Shown: positions 6,626-13,161 of the stretch, in pieces | Position numbering within the stretch: position 1 is the first letter of the stretch | Layout: each line of letters opens with the position of its first letter | Assembly: GCA_964569765.1 (NCBI GenBank) | Contig: CAZMVY010000078.1 | Coordinates: 1 to 18,515, forward strand | Direction of reading: 5' to 3' | DNA: 18,515 nucleotides | Origin: CAZMVY01 sp964569765 | GTDB lineage: Bacteria; Planctomycetota; Phycisphaerae; UBA1845; PWPN01 | Position numbers and translations under genes: made by a program | Notes under the pieces: model-generated | Databases searched by the model: none | What the model was told of the DNA's origin: nothing | The model's input: only the letters and a program-made list of their open reading frames with translations

Positions 6626-7420
6626 ATGGCGGACCGTTTCGAGCATTTGGAGTTCGATGACGAGGCCCCGAGGCTCCGCAGCGAGCAGCGGAAGCAGGAG
6701 CAGTCCGGCGTGCTGGGTTCCGAGCCCATGGAGACGCACGCCTATCACCAGCGCGCGATCCAGGCCTTCCAGCGGGGCGACTTCGAGCAGGCCATGCGTT
6801 ACTTCACGCGGACGCTCGAGCTGGATCGCGGCTTCGTGCCGGCCTGGGTCGGCCAGGTCCAGATGCTGATCGAGCTGAAGGAACTGCGCGAGGCCGACCT
6901 CTGGGCGGACAAGGCGCTCGAGCTGTTCCGCGACCAGGGCGAGCTTCTCTCGGCCAAGGCCGTGGCCAGGACGCGCCTTCACGACGTTCGGGCCGCCCTG
7001 CGTTTCTCCGACTCCGCGCTGGCCGCCCGCGGCGCGAGCCCCTACCGGTGGCTCGCCCGCGGCGAGGTCCTGCTGGCCTCGGAGCAGGCCAAGGCCGCCG
7101 CCTGCTTCGACCGGGCGATGATCGAGCCCGACGCCGATTGGTTTACCCGCCTCTGGATCGGTAGACTGTATCGCATGTACGGCAACCACACCCAGGCCCT
7201 CATGGCCGCGCGTCAAGCCACGGAGCAGGCACCGCACGCGCCTTACGCCTGGTACATCCGCGGGCTGTGCGAGCGCGACCTGGCGATGGGCAACTATCGC
7301 AGTTCCCTGGAGCACGCGCTTGAGGTGGACCCGACCTTCGTCATGGCGAGGGTGGCCCTGCGCGAGCCGGCGAGCACCTCATGGCTGAAGCGGTGGTATC
7401 GCCGTATGCGCGGCCGCTGA
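6626..7420 (+). CDS. Tetratricopeptide-repeat protein
   Basis: A 264-residue cytoplasmic protein. After a charged N-terminal stretch it has consecutive TPR-like helix pairs: YHQRAIQAFQRGDFEQAMRY and FTRTLELDRGFVPAWV (about 38-75), a second set through LREADLWADKALELF, then ASPYRWLARGEVLLASEQ with ACFDRAM, and YRMYGNHTQALMAARQA followed by APYAWYIRGLCERDLA. The C-terminus is basic (KRWYRRMRGR). TPR arrays are protein-interaction scaffolds; no partner can be named. ATG 6626 is preferred over ATG 6623 because AGGAG at 6616-6620, which overlaps the upstream stop, is then five bases away instead of two. The tight spacing indicates co-transcription with the membrane protein before it. Confidence 0.85.
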   Translation: MADRFEHLEFDDEAPRLRSEQRKQEQSGVLGSEPMETHAYHQRAIQAFQRGDFEQAMRYFTRTLELDRGFVPAWVGQVQMLIELKELREADLWADKALELFRDQGELLSAKAVARTRLHDVRAALRFSDSALAARGASPYRWLARGEVLLASEQAKAAACFDRAMIEPDADWFTRLWIGRLYRMYGNHTQALMAARQATEQAPHAPYAWYIRGLCERDLAMGNYRSSLEHALEVDPTFVMARVALREPASTSWLKRWYRRMRGR

Positions 7421-7440
7421 GGCAGGCACGCCGGCGCCGC

Positions 7441-7508
7441 TGCCGGACTGCCGGACTACCGAACGAACGGGCTCACGCACGGACGCACGGACGCGCTGAC
7501 GCACGGAC
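7441..7508 (+). repeat. Short tandem octamer repeats upstream of the PilT-like gene
   Basis: TGCCGGAC occurs twice in tandem (7441-7448, 7449-7456) and GCACGGAC three times (7477-7484, 7485-7492, 7501-7508) in the 109-base spacer. They resemble the AACCGAGC octamers before the DUF1257 gene in unit length and style, though not in sequence. Confidence 0.6.
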
Positions 7509-7529
7509 GGATTGACGGTGGGAGCCAAT

Positions 7530-8600
7530 ATGGATTTCCGCATGCTCGTGGAGAGCGGCCGGCGCATCGGCGCGAGCGACATTCACATCATGGCGGGTCT
7601 GCCGCCCTGTTTCCGCGTGCACGGCGAGATCAAGCCCGCGCAGGCGCCCGCCCTCACGGCCGACGAAGTCCGCTCGATGATCGACTCGATCACGACCCCG
7701 GTTCAGCGCCAGAAACTCGATACGGACTGGGAACTCTGCACCTCCATGATGGTGGAGAACTCGGGGCGCGTCCGCACCACGTTCTACATGCGGGCCGGCG
7801 TGCCGGAGATGGCCGTGCGCCTCTGCGCCGAGGACATCGGCAGCCGCGAGTCGCTTCGCCTGCCGGCGGTCATCGACGAGGTCTGTCGCCGCCCGAGCGG
7901 TCTCGTCCTGATCTGCGGGCCCACGGGCTCCGGCAAGACGACGACGATGAACTACATGATCAATGTGATCAACAGCGAGCGTCGCGCCAAGATCATCACC
8001 ATCGAGGACCCCATCGAATACGTCCACCGTCACAAGCGATCGATCGTCGTCCAGCAGGAGCTGTTGAGCGACGTCAAGACCTTTCCGCAGGCCCTGCGGC
8101 ACGCCTTGCGACGGAATCCCGACGTGCTGGCGATCGGCGAGCTGCGCGACCTGGACACCATGTACACGGCCATCCAGGCCGCCGAAACAGGGCACCTGGT
8201 GATCACCACGCTGCACACCCCCGGCGCCGCGGAGAGCATCCTGAGGATCGTCAACGTCTTTCCGGCCGGGCAGCAGGAGGAGGTGCGCTACTCGCTGGGC
8301 TCGTCCATCGAGGCGGTCTTCGCCCAGCACCTTCTGCCCTGTGCCACGGAGAAGAAGCGCGTTCTCGCCTGCGAGGTCATGCTCGGCACGCCGGGCGTCA
8401 AAAACATCATCCGGGAAGGGCAGATCCAGAAGCTCCATACCGAGATGCAGATGGGCCGCAAGCTCGGCGCGCAATCCCTCGATTACGTCCTCAGCGAGCT
8501 CTATCGCGAAGGGCTCATCACCTACGATTGCTGCCTGACTCACGCCCGGGATCCGAAGACGATGGCCGATCGCCTTCACGAGTCGGGGGCGGGTTCGTGA
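7530..8600 (+). CDS. pilT: PilT-type twitching-motility ATPase (GspE/PilT family)
   Basis: A 356-residue secretion-type ATPase. The N-terminal PAS-like domain carries GASDIHIMAGLPPCFRVHG. The RecA-like core has Walker A GPTGSGKTT at about 130-138, the Asp box ITIEDPIEYVH, Walker B PDVLAIGELRD at about 197-207 and the His box TGHLVITTLHT near 220. The retraction-type AIRNLIRE motif appears as GVKNIIREGQI, and SLDYVLSELYREGLIT follows, as in PilT. PilT hexamers power type IV pilus retraction at the inner membrane; no pilB, pilC or pilin gene is visible, so the paralogue (PilT or PilU) is not fixed. The start is ATG 7530, with GGGAG at 7519-7523; an upstream TTG at 7512 is less likely. It ends the plus-strand gene run. 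Confidence 0.93.
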   Translation: MDFRMLVESGRRIGASDIHIMAGLPPCFRVHGEIKPAQAPALTADEVRSMIDSITTPVQRQKLDTDWELCTSMMVENSGRVRTTFYMRAGVPEMAVRLCAEDIGSRESLRLPAVIDEVCRRPSGLVLICGPTGSGKTTTMNYMINVINSERRAKIITIEDPIEYVHRHKRSIVVQQELLSDVKTFPQALRHALRRNPDVLAIGELRDLDTMYTAIQAAETGHLVITTLHTPGAAESILRIVNVFPAGQQEEVRYSLGSSIEAVFAQHLLPCATEKKRVLACEVMLGTPGVKNIIREGQIQKLHTEMQMGRKLGAQSLDYVLSELYREGLITYDCCLTHARDPKTMADRLHESGAGS

Positions 8601-9333
8601 GGACATCGTCGGCCAGGTTCGTCCCGTATATCTCCCGCGCCAGGGTTTCGAGCGATTCTGCGGCGAGCTGGCCGTCGCCGCCGCGCCGGTACGGCGACGG
8701 CCCCGGCCTTGCCCGGCCCGTCGGCCCCGGTAGGCGCGGCGTTCGACGGGCCGGCTCGAGCAGCGCCGCAAGCTTTGCATAGTCTGCCGCCTTCAGCGGG
8801 GGCGCTTCTTCGTCGGTGAGGTGCTGAACCAATCGACTCCAGACCAGCAGCCGGTTCCCTCTCGTCAGGCCGGAGAGCATGCGGCGCGGCATCGCGTTCA
8901 GTAAAGATGAAACCGCAAGACTGGCCATCAATGGCCGAGCGAATTCCTCCAAGGCCTCCGCGTATCGGGCGACATCCGTCAAGGTGATCCCGTGAAGCTC
9001 CCTGAGCCGCAGCTTTTCATGCGCCGCTGCGATCGTCGGGCACTCCGCGGGCCGAGTGAGCAGCGCGGCGTCGAGGGTGGCTCGCGTTTCAATCGGCAGG
9101 GTGCGGTAGACGGTAGTCTTCGCCAGCGCAGCGAAGCGACTTGGTGCTTTGGGAAGCCTGCGGCGTCGAGACCGCGCCGGGCCGGTTAATATAGGGTCTT
9201 TCGTGGAACGCTTCCCAGTTTCGCTGGCGCCCGAGAGCCGCCGCGATGCGCGATGCCCCGTCGCGTTTACCCGTGTGCCGACCGCCCCACGGCGCTGCTT
9301 TACGCGGGCTCTCAACGCTGTAGCTGCCTCCAA
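8518..9333 (-). CDS. Possible DUF3486 (Mu Gp27-like) helix-turn-helix protein, start uncertain, maybe a remnant
   Basis: Only the part from about 9160 down to 8600 looks coded. It reads YRTLPIETRATLDAALL, then a helix-turn-helix-like ITLTDVARYAEALEEF, a helical middle (NRLLVWSRLVQHLTDEE, DYAKLAALLEPARR) and LAAESLETLAREIYGTNL. That order recalls DUF3486, a phage Mu Gp27-like small-terminase family also found outside phage. The first 65 residues of the open frame are arginine-rich and not protein-like, and no ATG, GTG or TTG lies near the start of the convincing part, so it may be a decayed gene or use a rare start. The last 27 codons overlap the convergent pilT gene by 83 bases. AT-rich TATATT on the minus strand (9188-9193) could be a -10 box, but no -35 fits. 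No other phage gene is nearby. Confidence 0.38.
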   Translation of the reverse strand: MEAATALRARVKQRRGAVGTRVNATGHRASRRLSGASETGKRSTKDPILTGPARSRRRRLPKAPSRFAALAKTTVYRTLPIETRATLDAALLTRPAECPTIAAAHEKLRLRELHGITLTDVARYAEALEEFARPLMASLAVSSLLNAMPRRMLSGLTRGNRLLVWSRLVQHLTDEEAPPLKAADYAKLAALLEPARRTPRLPGPTGRARPGPSPYRRGGDGQLAAESLETLAREIYGTNLADDVLTNPPPTREGDRPSSSDPGRESGSNRR

Positions 9334-10327
9334 GCCCTCGTGCCGCCGCGCCTGCCGGGCGGTCAGCCACGTGCTTCTAGGGTCGCCTTACCGCGGCACA
9401 GGTCGTCTCACTGCGGCCAGGCCGATGGGCATCGGTGTTTCCCGGTCCCACATCAGACAGCACGGTCAATGAGCCAGAGGCGGGTCGCTTTGCGGATCGG
9501 CTGTGAGTTACCGAGTGGACCGTTTGCTTCGGGTAACATAACAAGCGGCGAAGACGGGGGTTCAGGCTGTCCGATGGTGGATGGGTTTCGGATCGCGGTC
9601 GCCGCGCGAGTAGGCGAGCGCAGGGCGCCGGAGACAGCACAGCCGACAGACGAGTCGCCGCTGGCCGTGCGCGGATCGCCTGAGCGAGGAGGCGGGCGGT
9701 CAGGGGACATGGAGTCGAAAAGCCGTCTATTCGTGATGCGCCCCGGACGACGCACATCGGCTCGCGGCAGAAGCCCGGGGTGGCTTGCCGCGTGCCGACG
9801 AAGCGCCGTTCGCGCCGGTCGCCCCGGGTGTATGCCGTGCAGAGTGCCGCCGAAATGCGTAGCGCATGTGGCGAAATCATTGACAGTTGTATGAGACAGT
9901 GCTAAGCTCGTGTGGAGTGCGGCCTTTGCGCGGATGGCGCAGGAAGCAAGAGGGGGAAGAAGCCGACGACGAGCTTGGCGTACGCCGAAGTGATCCGACG
10001 GTGTCGCGTGAGGCGACTCGCACGCCAGTACTGGCACGAGGCGCCAGACGCTGTCAGGTAACTGCGTCCGATCGACAGCATCGGGCAAGCGCTGTGTCGG
10101 TGGCATCTCGGCGGCAACGCTCGTCCCGAAGTCTCGGCGAATCGGACTCAGGTTGGCTGGATGGATCGCGTGGAATTGTCGATGGATAGGCATCCCACGG
10201 CGTCCTGGGGTCGACGACGTTCCATGCGGGCGCGGTGCGGTGGAGGTGTCAACGGGAGTCAGCCGGTCTCGGCGGAGCAGTACAGTGCCTCCGGTTGGAG
10301 GCCAGCCGAGAATGGAGCGGCGGCGCT
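9334..10327. other. Non-coding region of about 1 kb
   Basis: Several open frames cross this stretch on both strands, but their translations are rich in arginine, proline and serine, lack domain-like order and have no ribosome-binding sites, so none is called. The one strong signal is the promoter at 9880-9908. The 420 bases downstream could be a long leader of the glycosyltransferase gene or an independent RNA. No tRNA-like or known riboswitch sequence was recognised. Confidence 0.5.
9880..9908 (+). promoter_or_regulatory. Sigma70-type promoter upstream of the glycosyltransferase gene
   Basis: A consensus -35 box TTGACA (9880-9885) is followed after exactly 17 bases by TAAGCT (9903-9908). 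The -10 box matches consensus only at T, A and final T, like other putative -10 boxes in this window (TAGGCT, TAGAAT). Predicted transcription starts near 9915, about 410 bases before the next good start codon. Confidence 0.55.
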
Positions 10328-11635
10328 ATGAGAGTTCTGATGCTTGGTTGGGAGTTTCCTCCCTTCATCAGCGGTGGGCTGGGGACGGCATGCCACGGGC
10401 TCACCAAGGCCATGAGCGAGCTGGGCATGGAGGTGCTCTTCGTTCTGCCGAAGCCGGTCTCGAGCCAGTTCAGTTCGCATGTGAAGCTCATGACGCCGCG
10501 CTCTTCGCTGCCCGGTTCCATCCAGTACAAGCTCAGCGAGTTTGAGCGGGTCACGTTCCGCACGATCGACGCCGGGTTGAGCCCATACCAGACGCCGGCG
10601 GATTACGCGCAGAAGGCAAGATCCTCCCCCGGACAATCCGCACAAGAAGCGGGCGTTTTTGCGCCGACGGCGGTGCTCGCGGCGATAGGCCCCGGCGAGC
10701 ACTATGCCGGCGATCTCTTCACGGAGGTTCAGCGCTACGCTCGTCTGGCATCGGCGGTGGCGATGGAGGAAAGCTTCGACGTCATTCACGCACATGATTG
10801 GATGACCTACCCGGCGGGAATGGCGGTCGCTTCCCTGACGGGCAAGCCGCTGGTCGTTCACGTCCACTCCACCGAGTTCGACCGCAGCGGTGAGCACGTC
10901 AACCAGCGGATCTACGACATCGAGCGGGCGGGCATGCATCACGCCAGCCGCATCATCACCGTGAGTCACTACACCAAGAAGCTCGTCGAGAGCCGCTACG
11001 GTGTGCCCGGCGACAAGATCGAGGTCGTCTACAACGCGATCGACCTCAACGGAAAGCGGAACGGCATCAAGCTCCACGACATCCGTCGCGACGAGAAGAT
11101 CGTCCTCTTCCTTGGTCGCATCACCATGCAGAAAGGGCCCGAGTACTTCCTCGCCGCCGCGAAGAAGGTGCTCGAGGTCATCGACAACGTCCGGTTCATC
11201 ATGGCCGGCTCCGGTGACATGATCCGCCACACGATCGAACTCGCCGCCGCGATGGGCATAGGGCATAAGGTGCTCTTCACCGGATTCCTGCGCGGCGACG
11301 ACGTAGACCGCGCCTTCCGCATGGCCGATCTCTACGTGATGCCGAGCGTCTCGGAGCCGTTCGGAATCGCACCGTTGGAGGCGCTGTCGAACGACGTGCC
11401 GGTCATCATCAGCAAGCAATCCGGCGTAGCGGAGATCCTCTCTCACGTCCTGAAGGTCGACTTCTGGGATGTCAACGAGATGGCGAACAAGATCATCGCC
11501 GTTCTGCGCCACCCGCCGCTCCAGACGACGCTGCGGGAGCACGGCAACTTCGAGGTCCGCAAGTTGAGCTGGGCCGACTCCGCGCGTCGCTGCATCGGCG
11601 TCTACCAGAGCGTCATGGCCGTCACCCAAGGCTGA
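10328..11635 (+). CDS. Glycosyltransferase family 4, glycogen-synthase-like
   Basis: A 435-residue GT-B enzyme. The N-terminus WEFPPFISGGLGTACHGL holds the SGGLG nucleotide-sugar loop typical of glycogen/starch-synthase-like GT4 proteins. The first Rossmann domain ends with VIHAHDWMTYPAG and VHVHSTEFDRSGE. The second begins at FLGRITMQKGPEYFLAAA and contains EPFGIAPLEAL, the ExxxxxxxE donor-site motif. These enzymes transfer a sugar from a nucleotide donor to a glycan in the cytoplasm; whether this one makes glycogen or another polymer is unclear. The open frame extends to 10235, but ATG 10328 is chosen because homology begins there; GGAG at 10314-10317 lies ten bases before it. It is probably transcribed from the promoter at 9880, and no gene directly follows it. 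Confidence 0.92.
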   Translation: MRVLMLGWEFPPFISGGLGTACHGLTKAMSELGMEVLFVLPKPVSSQFSSHVKLMTPRSSLPGSIQYKLSEFERVTFRTIDAGLSPYQTPADYAQKARSSPGQSAQEAGVFAPTAVLAAIGPGEHYAGDLFTEVQRYARLASAVAMEESFDVIHAHDWMTYPAGMAVASLTGKPLVVHVHSTEFDRSGEHVNQRIYDIERAGMHHASRIITVSHYTKKLVESRYGVPGDKIEVVYNAIDLNGKRNGIKLHDIRRDEKIVLFLGRITMQKGPEYFLAAAKKVLEVIDNVRFIMAGSGDMIRHTIELAAAMGIGHKVLFTGFLRGDDVDRAFRMADLYVMPSVSEPFGIAPLEALSNDVPVIISKQSGVAEILSHVLKVDFWDVNEMANKIIAVLRHPPLQTTLREHGNFEVRKLSWADSARRCIGVYQSVMAVTQG

Positions 11636-11931
11636 AACTGATTGATGGGTTGCTGTAGGTTCTAAATCGCGGCCGAATAGGCATGCGGCCGGTTATGCTG
11701 GCGCCGCGCGATGCGACCACGTCTCGCTCGGTCGCTATGGGAGCAAGAAGCTCCGGTTTCGCGGGCATGCAAGTGCGTGCCAATCGGTTTGTTCCTGCGC
11801 GGCGCGTCGCGACGATTGCCTCTTGCGGGCGTCAAAAAGCATCTTTCCGGAAATATTTCACGGCGCGGTAGCAACTTCCAGCCGTGTGAGTTGTCTAAGG
11901 ACAGCGAGGGGATCAAAAGGAGGTGACGACC
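11636..11931. other. Intergenic spacer
   Basis: No gene is supported here. Short features seen are a CGGCC/GGCCG pair near 11671-11692 after the glycosyltransferase stop and a TTCCGGAA palindrome at 11845-11852. No promoter with acceptable spacing was found for the 68-residue gene. Confidence 0.4.
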
Positions 11932-12138
11932 GTGTTTACTTCGTCGCGTGCGACGTGCGAAAGACTCGATAGGCTTCAGATGAATCTCGATCGTCTCAAA
12001 CGCGAACTGGCCGAGGCATGGGCCTCCCCGGACCGGTCGCATCAGATACCCGCGATTGAGCAGCGTATTCGTGAGGTGTGGGAGCAGATGGACGGTCTGG
12101 CGGTTGCTCTCAGCGAGCCGATGACGGCCGGGAATTGA
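11932..12138 (+). CDS. Small helical protein of 68 residues, unknown function
   Basis: The start is GTG 11932, preceded by AAAGGAGGTGA (11916-11926), a near-complete anti-Shine-Dalgarno match and the best ribosome-binding site in the window; an earlier in-frame GTG at 11923 lies inside it. The product is strongly helical and probably a two-helix coiled coil: RLDRLQMNLDRLKRELAEAW, a break at SPDRSH, then AIEQRIREVWEQMDGLAVAL. It has no signal peptide, cysteine cluster or recognised domain. It stands alone: 296 bases separate it from the glycosyltransferase and 620 from the next gene. A protein-binding or regulatory adaptor would fit, but that is a guess from shape only. Confidence 0.7.
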   Translation: MFTSSRATCERLDRLQMNLDRLKRELAEAWASPDRSHQIPAIEQRIREVWEQMDGLAVALSEPMTAGN

Positions 12139-12675
12139 CAGCCTCCCCGGCCGGCTACAGGCTTTGCGGCAACGAGGAGGTGCGCCAGGGCCACCCGCGG
12201 TTCTTCCCAGGTTCTATAGCGGTGCATTCGACGGTCGGGTCCCCCGCGCCGGCTGCGTTCCATGGCGCGGCCACGCGGGGCAGGTTCGGGTTGCAGCAAG
12301 GGTACGCGCGCTGTAATCGCTAAACACGTCGTAAGCGTCCGGCCTGCTCGGAGAGCCGGTACCTTCGTCGTTGACGACCAGATCTGCGAAGTCCGTGTTC
12401 CCCGCTCTCGGGTATAGCAGGGTTTCTTGTCGCGGTTTCCCCGCCACTTGCTCTCATGTTTCGCGAGGGCGCGGCAGCGTCGTTCCCTCACCGCGAGGAT
12501 CCCACAGCTTCGTTCAGGATAGACCGCGCGACCAGGAATCGGCGCAATTGGCGCCGGTAGGGCGGATCCTTCGCGCAGGTAATCCGTGAGCCCCGCCCGG
12601 GCGGGCGAAGGACTCGGCATCTCGGCGGCCGGCGGCCCCGGGTTGGGTTGCGACCCGAGGCCGTTCCTGTGCTGG
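12139..12675. other. Non-coding region of about 540 bases
   Basis: Open frames on both strands give compositionally odd translations and are rejected. Two inverted repeats are visible: GGCGC-AATTG-GCGCC at 12541-12555 and a perfect 14-base palindrome CCCGCCCGGGCGGG at 12592-12605. No RNA gene was recognised. Confidence 0.45.
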
Positions 12676-12704
12676 TTGCGGGATTTCGCGGTGGATGGTA
12701 GGCT
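12676..12704 (+). promoter_or_regulatory. Promoter of the small lipoprotein gene
   Basis: TTGCGG (12676-12681) and TAGGCT (12699-12704) are separated by 17 bases. Transcription would begin near 12711, giving a leader of about 48 bases that ends with a strong AGGAGG ribosome-binding site. With the terminator at 13033 this makes a complete single-gene unit. Confidence 0.55.
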
Positions 12705-12758
12705 GCTGCCTTAGCGTCCGGGTAGCGGTTCATTTTCTTCTTCTCAGGAGGCACTTCG

Positions 12759-13004
12759 ATGAAGTTCGTGTTTGGTATGGTGCTGGTAGTCTTGCTGGCG
12801 AGTGTCTGGGGTTGCGGGGCCGGCGCCGCCTGTCCGCTCGACAAGAACGGCGACGGGCAGCTTACGGACGCCGACTTTGAGGGCATGACGCAGGCACAGC
12901 AGGAGGCTCTTTACGCGCAAGTGATGTCGGATCCGCTTGCCTTCCTGCCGTGTCTGCCCATGATCGAATCGGCGATGGGCAGCCTGCCGGGCGTGAGCCA
13001 GTGA
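12759..13004 (+). CDS. Small EF-hand lipoprotein
   Basis: An 81-residue exported protein. Residues 1-18 are a hydrophobic signal peptide ending in VWGC, which fits a lipobox with Cys19 lipidated, though Trp at -2 is unusual. A single EF-hand or dockerin-like calcium loop follows directly, DKNGDGQLTDAD (about residues 28-39), with acidic or polar residues at loop positions 1, 3, 5, 9 and 12. The rest is a short helical segment (TQAQQEALYAQVMS) and a tail with one more cysteine. ATG 12759 has AGGAGG (12746-12751) seven bases upstream, plus its own promoter and terminator, so the gene is monocistronic. A single loop suggests calcium-dependent structure or pairing with a partner; true dockerins carry two loops. 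The role is unknown. Confidence 0.82.
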   Translation: MKFVFGMVLVVLLASVWGCGAGAACPLDKNGDGQLTDADFEGMTQAQQEALYAQVMSDPLAFLPCLPMIESAMGSLPGVSQ

Positions 13005-13032
13005 TCGGCAAGCCTGCCCGCGGATGACTTCG

Positions 13033-13072
13033 GCGCCTCGCGCTACTTGCCATCGCGAGGCGCTGTGTTTTT
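13033..13072 (+). terminator. Intrinsic terminator after the small lipoprotein gene
   Basis: GCGCCTCGCG (13033-13042) and CGCGAGGCGC (13054-13063) form a perfect 10-bp stem around an 11-base loop, followed by TGTG and five T residues (13068-13072). It lies 29 bases after the stop codon. It also shows that an open-frame start at 13024 for the next gene is not the real one. Confidence 0.87.
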
Positions 13073-13161
13073 CCGGGGCCGGTGCGTGGTTCGGCGGGGG
13101 CCTCATGGGATTCGACTGCGATCTCTGGCCCTCGTGCCGTTGCAGGGCTACCCTCTGTCGG

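Noticed and set aside
7441..7508. CRISPR array
   Set aside because: Units are 8 bases without spacers of constant length; this is a short tandem repeat, and no cas gene is present.
9253..10193. Open frames of 213 residues (+) and 246 residues (-)
   Set aside because: Low-complexity translations, no ribosome-binding site, no recognisable domain, and mutual overlap; treated as non-coding.
12042..12620. 192-residue open frame on the minus strand
   Set aside because: It overlaps the end of the 68-residue gene, has an unprotein-like composition and contains palindromes.
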